In this document: one piece after another, positions 33,696 to 43,244 of the stretch | Numbering within the stretch: position 1 is the stretch's first letter | Layout: every line of letters starts with the position of its first letter | Source: Salipiger pallidus | GTDB lineage: Bacteria; Pseudomonadota; Alphaproteobacteria; Rhodobacterales; Rhodobacteraceae | DNA length: 64,000 nt | NCBI RefSeq assembly: GCF_014643635.1 | Contig: NZ_BMJV01000006.1 | Span: 62,001 to 126,000 of the forward strand | Reading direction: 5' to 3' | Position numbers and translations under genes: made by a program | Notes under the pieces: generated by a model | Told to the model about the DNA's origin: nothing | Seen by the model: the letters and a program-made list of their open reading frames with translations, nothing else | Database searches by the model: none

Positions 33696-36600
33696 ATGTT
33701 GAGTCACATTTCAGGGCTTTTGGGGATCGTGGCTGCCCAAGACGCCCGATCTATCGGTTCAGCCAGGCAAGAAGACATGCTCTTTGAGCACGTATTTCAC
33801 GATTTGAATGGCGGCGGGCAGGCACTGAGCGCTGAGATGGGGGACAGCCTCGGACCGGAGACGACGCCTGAAACCGAGGTGTCCTTGACCAGTCCTGATG
33901 ACGGAGAGAACGCAGAAGAGGCCGCAGAGATCGGTCCACCCCACTCTGATTCAAAGGAAGAGCTGTCTGTGCTCGGTGGGCAGAGGCTTGATCGAGCCGG
34001 GCCGACCGCAGGCGCACTGCCTTCAGCGATTGATAAATCAGCATCTCAGGTAGAGCACGAGCACATACCTTTTCCATCCAGCGAAACAGGTCATATCCCG
34101 GATGCGTCGGCTCTGCGACGGGAAGTTGAAGCACATTCAAAGCTGGGTGCTTCCTCCGAGCGTGCTCCGGTTGCCGCACCGTTTCCAGAGCGTGAGGTAG
34201 GATCAACCGAGTTTGGTCAGCCTTCAGAGAAGAACAAAAATGGTGAAGTTGACACAAAGACGCCCGGGATGCGGGAACAGAATAGTAGCACCAAAGCTGT
34301 TTCAGTTTCGAACCTTGAGGCAGACGTATTGAGCTCATTGGAAACTGTGGGGCATGCCGAGCAAAGGGATAAGCAGGGGCAGGATCTACCGATTCGTTCC
34401 TTCGCATCTCAACTTGATAAGAAAGGTAGGTTCCCCGCTGCCCCCCTCGGCGTGGCCGACCAAGCTAGAAGACTGGAAATGGGAGCAAAGAAATCAGGAG
34501 AAGCCGCCGCCTACTTGTATTCTAACGGCGAGACTGACGTGACGAACACGTCCGCTCCAAGCTCGCCAGGCGGTTTCGCAGCTACAACCAACGTTGGAGA
34601 TGAAACCCGGTTTGAAGCGAACGCTCCTGCTCGCGCGAAGTCATTGATCCACCACGAGCGCATGGGGCTTGGGCCGTCTGCAGGCCGTCCTTTTGAGGTA
34701 CTTGAGATCGACGGAGTGAAGCTTGCCGCCAAAGCGACTGCAGCGCTGTCTCCAGAACCCGTAGTGGTGGCAGATGCAGACAGACGAACAGTTCAACCAG
34801 GGCACCATGCCCTGTTTGGTTCAGGACCTCTCATAGCCTCGTCTTCCAGCAAGGCCATTTCAACGCCGTCCGACAGCACATCCGTGCCCATCTCGAAGCG
34901 CGCCCATGATGCAGGCACGAACGCCAAGACGACTGACGGGAAACTGAAGGCAGCCGCGCCCCGAGACATTTCATTGGCACTAGGATCACACCTCTTGAAG
35001 CCAGAACATGCGCAAGTCCTCACTGCGCACGATCCAGCGAGAGCTCAACCCATGCCGCCTCATACTTGGGAAAGCGTGCCTACCGTCGCCATCGATGCAA
35101 CCGAAGGGCCCTTTCATCGCAAGTTAATCCCAGCTGGTACGCTGACCTCGCTACGAGGCACCACCGAGGACCATGTGTCACCCGCGGGCCAAAATGGCGG
35201 GTACGCTGATAACGGTCCTTTTGGTGGACATCATGGTGATAAGGGACGGCCACAAACTCAATCGTTGGTTAACATGACCGGCATTTCACCGGGTCAGCAG
35301 TCCGAGGCCCTCGATAAGTCTTTGAAGGGAAATTATCTGCTACGCCGCGTGGGTGGTGCTGCAGCATCAGTAGAGGTCAATGAAGCCAAACGGACTTTGT
35401 CACCCCAAGATCCCCCTTCACCGTCAAAGCAAGCCGGAATCGGTAGCACTTCGGCACAGGGCGACGTTACGGAGCACGCTTACCAAAAGCCGTCGGCTCC
35501 ATCTGTCCGCTCCCAGCGGCTCGAAACGTCCTTCTACACTCAACGTAAAAATGGGGAAACGAGCGCACTTGGGACAGAGCGATCAACACCTGCGCAACCA
35601 GATGCGACGTCAGCTGGCAACCTCATAGCTCCGGCAGATAGCGACCGGCTGGACTTGGGGAACGATGCGGAAGCCTTGCCCGGAAAGACCCGCAACATCG
35701 TAGAACCGAAACGTGACGATACGAGTTTGGTTGCCAAAAGCGCACTGGACAGAGCAAGACTGCCTCGTGACGCCGCCAGGATAAATCTTGCTTCGGTAGC
35801 CATGCAGGCAATGTCCCAAGAAAGAAGACCGGAAGATCTAGGAACCAAACCGGCCGGCGCCTTCATACTTGAGACACCTGCCAAGCCTAGGGCGGCTTTC
35901 GGGCCGGTAGCGGGACGCAGGACCGGCTCAGGACTGGCAACAAGTCCGCTGCCTCCCAAGGCAGGCGTTGCCTCATCGACCGAACGAGCTCCGCTGGCCA
36001 CTGAAGTGCAGTTCCAAGGCGCTGTGAAGACAGAGACGAAACAATCTTCGGTCTTGGCCCCTAAGCTCGGAAGCAGATCTGGGGCTTGGAAAACGGCAGC
36101 GGAAGAAAGTGCGTTGGGCAGATTGAACGCTTCGGAACCGCCCGAGGCCTTAACAAGCGAGAGGACTTTTGTGTCTGAAGAGGCCGCTGCAAAGGTCGGG
36201 CTGAAAATGCGATCAAGCCAAACACCCTACACTGAGACAATGGATAGCCCATACAAATCCTGGGAAGCGGCAATCGTGAAGGCGTGGCCCGAAAATCTTG
36301 TTTCCAGCGAGGCTGGAACAATCGAAGCTAAGCCGACCGCAAGGGCCGTCGACATGAAAGCGGTGTCAGCTGCGCCATCGGCAGGCGTGGCCATGTCCGG
36401 CGCGCCGCCGATTGCTACCCAGAGTGATGTCAGCAATGTATTCAAATCGTCCCGAAACGACCGCGATGCCGAAGCCGGCGCAGTTCTTAAGAAAGGTCAA
36501 GTGGCGGATATCCCTAAGACAGATGCATGCTCGGTTTCGATGTACCAACCGAATGTGACGACAACGCCGGCGTTTCCTTCCGTGGGCACGGCTGGTCAGA

Positions 36601-37115
36601 TGCTTCTCCTGAATGACCAGTTGCCAGAGCGTGATGCAGAGTCATGGTTCGGCCCTCCCGACCAGCGGACTGGGACGACGCCCCCGCCCATCGCAATCGA
36701 CGGGAAGGTCCCCACCGACCCTTTGGGGACAAACCTAGTCCGACAGATCAGCGAGGCGGTACAGTCCGGTGGCAGTAAAGCTGAGGACGGAATTGAACTG
36801 CGCCTGAACCCGGAAGAACTGGGTCATGTACGCTTTCGGATGGTCAATGGCGAGCAGGGGTTCATCATTCAGATTTCGGCTGATCGGCCCGAAACTCTCG
36901 AACTACTGCGCAGACACATCGAACAGCTTGGCAAATCGCTGTCCGAGTTGGGCTACGACAACCCCGGCTTCGAATTCGGGGGAGATGCTTCAAAGTCTGA
37001 TTCGCATGGCAAAAACCCTCAGCCATTGACTGAGCAGCAGGTCGCTATGGAACCAGCACCTGTCACGCATCCGCAACTGAAGATCACCGACGGTGGTCTC
37101 GACCTTCGTATTTAG
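33696..37115 (+). CDS. fliK: Flagellar hook-length control protein FliK
   Basis: FliK measures hook length and triggers the FlhB switch. The protein has 1,139 residues, far longer than the 400-700 usual for the family. Most of it (about 30-1010) is a low-complexity region rich in Ser, Thr, Ala, Pro and Lys, as expected for an unfolded ruler. The C-terminal hook domain, about 1030-1100, has IELRLNPEELGHVRFRM and ETLELLRRHIEQLGKSLSEL. GGAG just before the ATG supports the start. flgD follows within 11 bases. If ruler length scales as in Salmonella, a long hook would be expected. Confidence 0.88.
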   Translation: MLSHISGLLGIVAAQDARSIGSARQEDMLFEHVFHDLNGGGQALSAEMGDSLGPETTPETEVSLTSPDDGENAEEAAEIGPPHSDSKEELSVLGGQRLDRAGPTAGALPSAIDKSASQVEHEHIPFPSSETGHIPDASALRREVEAHSKLGASSERAPVAAPFPEREVGSTEFGQPSEKNKNGEVDTKTPGMREQNSSTKAVSVSNLEADVLSSLETVGHAEQRDKQGQDLPIRSFASQLDKKGRFPAAPLGVADQARRLEMGAKKSGEAAAYLYSNGETDVTNTSAPSSPGGFAATTNVGDETRFEANAPARAKSLIHHERMGLGPSAGRPFEVLEIDGVKLAAKATAALSPEPVVVADADRRTVQPGHHALFGSGPLIASSSSKAISTPSDSTSVPISKRAHDAGTNAKTTDGKLKAAAPRDISLALGSHLLKPEHAQVLTAHDPARAQPMPPHTWESVPTVAIDATEGPFHRKLIPAGTLTSLRGTTEDHVSPAGQNGGYADNGPFGGHHGDKGRPQTQSLVNMTGISPGQQSEALDKSLKGNYLLRRVGGAAASVEVNEAKRTLSPQDPPSPSKQAGIGSTSAQGDVTEHAYQKPSAPSVRSQRLETSFYTQRKNGETSALGTERSTPAQPDATSAGNLIAPADSDRLDLGNDAEALPGKTRNIVEPKRDDTSLVAKSALDRARLPRDAARINLASVAMQAMSQERRPEDLGTKPAGAFILETPAKPRAAFGPVAGRRTGSGLATSPLPPKAGVASSTERAPLATEVQFQGAVKTETKQSSVLAPKLGSRSGAWKTAAEESALGRLNASEPPEALTSERTFVSEEAAAKVGLKMRSSQTPYTETMDSPYKSWEAAIVKAWPENLVSSEAGTIEAKPTARAVDMKAVSAAPSAGVAMSGAPPIATQSDVSNVFKSSRNDRDAEAGAVLKKGQVADIPKTDACSVSMYQPNVTTTPAFPSVGTAGQMLLLNDQLPERDAESWFGPPDQRTGTTPPPIAIDGKVPTDPLGTNLVRQISEAVQSGGSKAEDGIELRLNPEELGHVRFRMVNGEQGFIIQISADRPETLELLRRHIEQLGKSLSELGYDNPGFEFGGDASKSDSHGKNPQPLTEQQVAMEPAPVTHPQLKITDGGLDLRI

Positions 37116-37125
37116 GGAGTACCCG

Positions 37126-37800
37126 ATGGAAACCTCCAGTGTCTCGCCTGCCAACACAACGAGTGCCTCCAGCGGAGGTAGCGAAGCAAGTGAGTCGGCT
37201 GTCATCAGCTCTGACTTCGAAACCTTTCTCAAAATGCTGACGACGCAGATGCAGAACCAAGACCCTCTCAACCCTGTAGATTCGGCGGACTATGCGACTC
37301 AACTTGCGACCTTTTCTTCCGTTGAGCAGCAAGTCCAGACGAACGACATTCTGCGTGAGCTAACAGGAAAACTCACAGGGAGTGCTTTTCAGTCCATGGC
37401 GAACTGGATCGGAAAGGAGGCACTTGCCGAGGCTCCCGTGTATTATGCGGGCCAGGCGATTGTGTTGCGGCCAGAATATTCCACCGGAGCAGATAGAGCC
37501 ACGCTGGTTGTCAGTGATTCCAACGGGACTGAGGTTCAGCAGCTCGAACTAGACATGTCGCAGCCCCTCGTGGCCTGGACCGGCATCGACGAGAATGGGC
37601 AACCGCTGCCTGCGGGCACCTACAGCTTTGAGGTGGCAAGCCACTCCGGAGGTACGGAAATTGGGCGGCAGGCCGCCAAAGCCTATAATCCGATCGTAGA
37701 GGTGCGCCAAGACGGCGACATCGTAAAGCTGACCCTTTCCGACGGCACGGAAGTGGACGCCACCGATATCACGGCACTCCGCTCAGGTGTCTCATCTTAA
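37126..37800 (+). CDS. flgD: Hook scaffolding protein FlgD
   Basis: FlgD is the cap for hook assembly. The 224-residue protein has the N-terminal signature FETFLKMLTTQMQNQDPLNP followed by SADYATQLATFSSVEQQ. A C-terminal beta domain includes LVAWTGIDENGQPLPAGTY. The ATG at 37126 has AGGGAG six bases upstream; the open frame further upstream overlaps fliK and has no homology. It forms an operon with fliK. A decayed IS3 element follows within 90 bases and cuts it off from motA. Confidence 0.95.
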   Translation: METSSVSPANTTSASSGGSEASESAVISSDFETFLKMLTTQMQNQDPLNPVDSADYATQLATFSSVEQQVQTNDILRELTGKLTGSAFQSMANWIGKEALAEAPVYYAGQAIVLRPEYSTGADRATLVVSDSNGTEVQQLELDMSQPLVAWTGIDENGQPLPAGTYSFEVASHSGGTEIGRQAAKAYNPIVEVRQDGDIVKLTLSDGTEVDATDITALRSGVSS

Positions 37801-37976
37801 TGAAGTAAAGCCGCGACATGGTAAGCGTTTTCTCCCCCCTGAAAAATGGACCGCTTGTTAGGTGTTCAGTCCCGGCATCTGGTGGAACGGAGAGGTGGCC
37901 AGGGAAATCTGGACAGGCGGGACAAGTGGATTTTCCGCGCGATAGCTGCATGATGCTTCGAGCGAGGAGAAGACCC

Positions 37977-38288
37977 ATGGCAAGACGACCGCGCCGGAAT
38001 CACAGCCCGGCGTTCAAGGGGAAAGTGGCGGTGGCTGCGATCAAGGGCGAGAGAGCCTTGGTCTAGCTGGCGCAGGATTTCGACTTGCGCCCGAACCAGA
38101 TCAAGCAGTGGCGCGACCAGCTAATGGAGTGCGCGACCGGTGTTTTCGGCGAGGCTCCGAAGGGTGATCCCGGCCCCAAGACCGAAGTAAAAACCCTGCA
38201 TGCGAAGATCGGGGAGCTAACGCTGGAGAACGATTTTTTGTCCGGCCCGCTCGGCAAGGCGGGTTTTCTGCCGAGCGCAAAAAAATGA
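37977..38288 (+). pseudogene. IS3 orfA with an internal amber codon
   Basis: The protein starts MARRPRRNHSPAFKGKVAVA and has a helix-turn-helix around LAQDFDLRPNQIKQW. A TAG at 38064-38066 interrupts it where the family has glutamate (GAG). The frame ends in a run of seven adenines followed by TGA, the usual site for programmed -1 frameshifting into orfB in this family. Confidence 0.75.
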
Positions 38289-39115
38289 TCGACCGAAATG
38301 CAAAGCTGAGCTTGTCGCGCCGGGCCAAGGCCCTCAGGATCAGCCGGCGCAGCATCTACTACCAGCCTCAGCCGGTCGGCGATGCTGATCTGAAGCTCAT
38401 GCACCGGATCGAAAAGTTGCACATGGAGTTCCCATTCGCCGGCAGCAGAATGCTGAAGGGACTGCTGGTCCAAGAGGGGGCCGTCGTGGGACGCCTGCAC
38501 GTCGCCTTGCTCATGAAACGCTTGGGCATCGAGGCGTTGTATCGCAAGCCCAACACCTCGAAACCGGTCCCGGGTCACAAGATCTACCCCTACCTGCTCA
38601 GGAACCTACCCATCATCCGTCCAAATCACGTCTGGGCGATGGATATCACGTACATCGCCATGGCGCGGGGCTCCATCTACATTGTTGCCGTGGTCGACTG
38701 GGCGACGCGCCGCATCCTGGCTTGGCGGGTATCGATCACGCTCGATGCGGGATTCTGCATCGAGGCGCTGGAGGAGGCCTTAGCGAAACATGGCCAACCC
38801 GAGATCTTCAACTTGGATCAGGGTAGCCAGTTCACGTCCGCCGACTTCATCACGGTCTTCGCGGCCAGACGGATCAAGATCAGCATGGACGGCAAAGGCG
38901 CGTGGCGCGACAACGTCTTCGTCGAAAGGCTATGGCGGAGCATCAAGTACGAAGAGGTCTACCTTCGGGGCTACGCCAGCGTCTCGGAAGCACGCGCTGG
39001 CATCGGCCGCGACATCGGTTTCAACAACGGCCGCCGCCCTCATTCATAGCTTCCCGACAGAACGCCCAATCAAGCCTACGTCAACCCGCTGCTGCCCGAG
39101 CTGGCAGCGGCATAA
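38285..39115 (+). pseudogene. IS3 orfB integrase with an internal amber codon
   Basis: The DDE core is well preserved: MDITYIAMARGSIYIVAVVD, IFNLDQGSQFTS and DNVFVERLWRSIKYEEVYL. The reading frame meets a TAG at 39047-39049 inside RRPHS, where the family has serine (TCG). Sixteen to twenty more family codons (LPDRTPNQAYVNPLL) follow to TAA at 39113. The lost tail is short, so residual activity cannot be excluded, but orfA is also broken. Confidence 0.8.
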
Positions 39116-39283
39116 CCGAGGCGGAAAACCACTTAGAAAACGCCCTGACCCTGTCCAGACAAACCGATCCACCTCTGCCTCTAGCAGAAAGACCCTTCAG
39201 GAGAGAATTCCTACTAGTCGATACAGGTATTTTTAACTTTTGTCACTCTAATATATAATGGCAACTGGTGAAGGAGAGTCCCA

Positions 39284-40153
39284 TTGCTGGGCGTTATCGG
39301 GATTGTCGTAATTTTCGCCATGGTATTCGGAGGTTATGTTTTAGCGGGCGGCAAGATGTCGATCATACTTAAGGCACTGCCTTTTGAAATGATGATGATT
39401 GGTGGAGCAGCTGCAGGTACATTCCTTATCAGTAACGATGGCAGTGCAGTAAAGCACACACTGAAAGATATTGGGAAAGTCTTCAAAGGTCCGAAATGGA
39501 AGTCTGAAGATTACAAGAACCTTCTCTGTCTTCTTTTCGAGTTAATCCGCCTGGCGCGGCAGAGCCCTGTCGCGATAGAGGAGCATGTCGAGTCTCCGGC
39601 AGAGTCTTCAATTTTCTCCAAATACCCAAAAATACAAGGGGACAAGATCGCACTCGAACTGATCTGCGACACCATGCGCTCCATGTCCATGAATTATGAT
39701 GACCCCCATCAGGTTGAAGAGGTTCTGGACAAGCGGATTGAAGCGCTTGAGCACCACAGGTTGCATTCCAGTCATGCGCTTCAGGCGCTTGCTGATGCAC
39801 TTCCTGCGCTCGGTATTGTGGCCGCTGTACTCGGTGTCATCAAGACCATGGCATCTATTGACCAACCGCCAGAAGTTCTCGGGAAGATGATTGGAGGCGC
39901 GTTGGTAGGTACATTCTTGGGCGTGTTTCTTGCCTACGGCTTCTTTGGACCTTTTGCAGGTAAGGTAAAATCCGTCGTGGAAGAGGACCTACATTTCTAT
40001 CAACTCATCCGCGAGGTATTGGTGGCAAACCTCCACAACCATGCAACCAATATCTGCATCGAGGTTGGGCGCCAGAACGCACCTACACACTTCCGTCCAA
40101 GCTTTGTGGATCTAGAAGAGGCCTTAAAAACAGTGAAGCAGACCGCAGCATGA
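39284..40153 (+). CDS. motA: Flagellar motor stator protein MotA
   Basis: MotA and MotB form the ion channel that drives the flagellar motor. The 289-residue protein has four membrane helices, two at the N-terminus (LGVIGIVVIFAMVFGGYVLA) and two at about 180-230 with the conserved LPALGIVAAVLGVIKTM and GTFLGVFLAYG. The start is TTG at 39284, supported by AAGGAG about eight bases upstream. motB lies 18 kb away at 57.4 kb in the other flagellar block. The next gene overlaps by four bases. Confidence 0.95.
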   Translation: MLGVIGIVVIFAMVFGGYVLAGGKMSIILKALPFEMMMIGGAAAGTFLISNDGSAVKHTLKDIGKVFKGPKWKSEDYKNLLCLLFELIRLARQSPVAIEEHVESPAESSIFSKYPKIQGDKIALELICDTMRSMSMNYDDPHQVEEVLDKRIEALEHHRLHSSHALQALADALPALGIVAAVLGVIKTMASIDQPPEVLGKMIGGALVGTFLGVFLAYGFFGPFAGKVKSVVEEDLHFYQLIREVLVANLHNHATNICIEVGRQNAPTHFRPSFVDLEEALKTVKQTAA

Positions 40154-42438
40154 GAAAAACGTTTCTATTTCTATCTTCACTTATCGTGCTGCCGATAGAT
40201 TCTCGCGCCGCGGAGGTCCGCTTTAGATCAGGGGAACATGATACCTTTACAAGATTAGCCTTTGATTTAGACGGAGAGACAACGTGGTCAGTAAGTCGTA
40301 TTGAAGAGAATAATTTTCTCATAAAATTTAATAGTGCTCCGCAAGATTTTGACTTCTCATCCTTCCGAAAAAAATTGAATGCCGGAAGGGTAGGAGATGT
40401 GAGTGTCCTCCTAGGCAACACAGCAGTTTCCATCGACCTAAACTGCAACTGCGATATAGATTCCAGCCTCTCCAATGCACGCATGGGGGTTATTGATATC
40501 AAAGAAAAATCCACAGAAATTACCAATATGCCTGACGCTGAGATAGATACAACTGAAGAGATCACAACGGAAAAAACAAGCGTCCCTCCAGAAATTATAC
40601 ATTCTGAAAAGCTAGATCCTTCATATACCCCCCCAAGATTTGGATCCCAAAGAGGGGCGCTGGATCCAACATATGAACCTACACCCCAATTTCGCCCAGT
40701 GCAATATGCAATTCCTCAACCTGATGAAACCCAAGAATTACCATTAGATCAACTCGCACCTAGCCTTTTCGGAGGAATATTGGCTGAGCAGCTGGCCGAA
40801 GCGGCAACAAAAGGGCTACTGGACCCTACCATACAATTTCAGGCCTCAACGTTAGAGGGCTTACAAATTTCAGAAAAATCAGAGATCAAGGGTCAGAAGG
40901 TCACAAATCAGGCAGCCCAAGAGGATTTTTTACATTCTAACGTCGCCTCACAGTTGGATACTAGTGTAGGGAAATCACTCATTAGATTCGGTGAAGATTT
41001 TTGTGAGAAAGACGATAATCTATCCGTAAGCGAGTGGGGCGGAGAAAATGCAATAAATGATCTGATACCACAGCTTCGTGCTGATCTGTTTTCAGAGTTT
41101 GACCGCCTTGATGAAGCCACGCTCTTGCGACTGGTAAAAGCTTATATTCATGTCGGCTTCGGCATGGAAGCGCGTGCGCTTATGGAAATGTTGAGCGGTG
41201 GCCCTGACCCAGTCCTTAGCGCGCTTGCTATGATAGTTGACGGGCAACCAGATCGCGCAGGAGTGTTTGTGGGACAGGCCCATTGTCCAGGTCATGCGGC
41301 GATGTGGGCATTGGCGGGCTCTACGGAGCTACCGGAAGGCACTACTATAAATAGCGCTTCAGTTCGCCGAAGCTTTGATCAGATACCTCTCGACCTTCGC
41401 CTTCAGCTAGGTCCGAAACTTGCAACAAGGCTAGCTGAAGAAGGTAGGATCAATGAAGCGCGCACTCTTCTTTCTCAGCTTGCGCGCGCCACCGGAGATG
41501 AAACTCAAAACATGCGGTATGTTAGCGCGCTCATCGACGGGCTTGAGGGCCAAGAGAAGCAAGCCGAGAATACCTTGAATGGGATCGCGCGAAGCGCTAG
41601 TGAATATTCGCCTGAAGCGATTACTGCAGCCATTGATATCGCAACTAAGCAGGGACAGGGAGTTGACCAGCGCGTGGCTGATTTATCTACATCTTATTCG
41701 GTGGATTATCGAGATACGGAAATTGGCGCTGATCTATGGCTATCTAGCATCCGCGCTTCTTCACTCAATGGGAAATATGAAACAGCTCTCAAACACCTCA
41801 CAAATGACGACCGCCATCCCTCAGATATAAAGCGTCAAGCTGCATCTGACTTAGTAAAGTTATTACTGAAAGACGAAAATGACCAAGCTTTCCTGCAGGT
41901 TATTTTCAACCACGAAGAAATTTTTCATGATTTTTCATCAACAGAAAATGCTTTGGGTGTAGCTCGCCGTCTCCTAGCACTTGGCTTGGCTGATCAGGCC
42001 GAAAAGTGGTTACACTTTGAAGGTGTTGATCGCAACAATCGAGACGTAAAATTATTGCTGTCTGAAATTTACTTGACGAAAGGTGAGCCTGAAATGGCAT
42101 TGGTGCGAGCGTCTGGATTGCGTGGTGATGATGCGCTCAAGCTTCGGGCCGAAGCCTATCAACTTATGGGGAATTTTAATTCAGCAGGTCTGCTATGGGA
42201 TGAGTTGGGAGATGTCGAAAGAAAAACCGCAGCAGATTGGCTTTCTGGAAATTGGCAGACCTTAACTAATGATGAAAGTGTTCGAGGTGAATTTTCAAGG
42301 CTGGCGCAAGAAGAGCTGCCGAATATTAGCGAAAATTTCCCAAGCATCGATATCAGCAACACCCTTTCATCTTCGAGTCGGGACGCTATAAATTCTCTAA
42401 GATCACTTCTTAATTCAAGGTTAGAGCTGCGCGAGTGA
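40150..42438 (+). CDS. Exported repeat-containing protein coupled to motA
   Basis: The 762-residue protein starts with a signal peptide (FLFLSSLIVLPIDSRAAEV), so it acts in the periplasm. Residues 20-120 may form a beta domain, 130-230 are Pro- and Glu-rich, and 330-740 are helical with TPR-like turns (ARTLLSQLARATGD, ALGVARRLLALGLADQAEKW). Its ATG overlaps the motA stop (ATGA), so it is made with the stator. Position suggests a motor role like rhizobial MotC, but no sequence link to MotC is claimed. Base composition is clearly more AT-rich than the flanking metabolic genes. Confidence 0.75.
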   Translation: MRKTFLFLSSLIVLPIDSRAAEVRFRSGEHDTFTRLAFDLDGETTWSVSRIEENNFLIKFNSAPQDFDFSSFRKKLNAGRVGDVSVLLGNTAVSIDLNCNCDIDSSLSNARMGVIDIKEKSTEITNMPDAEIDTTEEITTEKTSVPPEIIHSEKLDPSYTPPRFGSQRGALDPTYEPTPQFRPVQYAIPQPDETQELPLDQLAPSLFGGILAEQLAEAATKGLLDPTIQFQASTLEGLQISEKSEIKGQKVTNQAAQEDFLHSNVASQLDTSVGKSLIRFGEDFCEKDDNLSVSEWGGENAINDLIPQLRADLFSEFDRLDEATLLRLVKAYIHVGFGMEARALMEMLSGGPDPVLSALAMIVDGQPDRAGVFVGQAHCPGHAAMWALAGSTELPEGTTINSASVRRSFDQIPLDLRLQLGPKLATRLAEEGRINEARTLLSQLARATGDETQNMRYVSALIDGLEGQEKQAENTLNGIARSASEYSPEAITAAIDIATKQGQGVDQRVADLSTSYSVDYRDTEIGADLWLSSIRASSLNGKYETALKHLTNDDRHPSDIKRQAASDLVKLLLKDENDQAFLQVIFNHEEIFHDFSSTENALGVARRLLALGLADQAEKWLHFEGVDRNNRDVKLLLSEIYLTKGEPEMALVRASGLRGDDALKLRAEAYQLMGNFNSAGLLWDELGDVERKTAADWLSGNWQTLTNDESVRGEFSRLAQEELPNISENFPSIDISNTLSSSSRDAINSLRSLLNSRLELRE

Positions 42439-42652
42439 GGCCTATGTTGGGAGCATATTGTAGCCTTATAGCTTTTAGCTACCTCTGTTGCGCAAACTTC
42501 GAGTGGATTGGCTCCTTTAGTCCTGAGTGGTAGCTTGCCCGCAGGAAGAGCCCCCCCAGCTATAGGACCATGAACCGGCCTGCCTACGAGGGATTGCTAC
42601 GCAGTGCTGTAAGGGGAGACACCGCGCGAATCCAGCGTGCTAGATCAATGCC

Positions 42653-43146
42653 ATGCCGAAGGCCTCTCCCACCCGCTATCGCTGGATAAACTGGTCCGAC
42701 TACAACGCCACGCTCCGCCAGCGGCATCGCTCTGGATCTGGTTTGATCCCGGACAGTCTGGCAGGTAGGAAAGTCCAGCAATGGGGGGGTGGCCCGAGAC
42801 GTTCTCTGGTGCAGCGGTCCAAGTGTACTTTCACGCTGAATGTGTTCTTCGGCAAACACTTGGGCTGGTCGAGAGCCCGATGCGGATGGCTGGGCTCGAC
42901 TGGCCGCTGCCGGACTAGCCGACGCTGTGTCGGCGGCAGTGACCGTTCGGGGTAGCCCCCTACAGTTGCCCAGGCATGCCCTTGCACCTCCTTGTCGACA
43001 GCACCGGCATCAAGTTCCGTGGCGATGGTGCCTCGCTAGCCCGCAAGCATGATCCGTCACGTCGCAGGCAATGGCGCAAGGTTCACATCGCCATGGACAC
43101 GCAAGCCCGGGACATACACGCGGTCGAGCTGACCAGCTCCACTCGG
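42653..43146 (+). pseudogene. IS5-family transposase, N-terminal part
   Basis: The fragment begins PKASPTRYRWINWSDYNATL, the usual start of an IS5-group transposase. After frameshifts it continues LHLLVDSTGIKFRGDG with the first catalytic Asp, RRRQWRKVHIAMD and HAVELTSS. It breaks off near 43146, where an IS3-type remnant starts. The C-terminal part resumes at 44437. Confidence 0.75.
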
Positions 43147-43244
43147 GTCGCTCATTCAAAACAAGAGGCGGCTGGTTGGTGCGCTGCTCCCCGACTTTGG
43201 ACCGCCGGAAGCTGGATTTTCCGGCTCTTTCACAATGACGGGCT

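Larger units (their letters stand above)
37891..39176 (+). mobile_element. IS3-family element, decayed (second copy)
   Basis: Imperfect inverted repeats bound the element: 37891-37917 and the complement of 39150-39176 agree at 19 of 27 positions, both starting AGAGGTGG and ending TCTGGACAGG. The length of 1,286 bases is normal for the family. It lies between flgD and motA in the flagellar cluster. No clear target duplication was found. Both transposase genes carry a nonsense codon. Confidence 0.7.

Noticed and set aside
37836-37862. Possible second IS end (CCCCCCTGAAAAATGG)
   Set aside because: It resembles an IS3 terminus, but no matching inverted copy was found on the right side of the element; the 37891/39176 pair fits better.
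37818-37976. Upstream extension of the IS3 orfA frame
   Set aside because: The family start is at 37977; the earlier part crosses the element end and has no homology.
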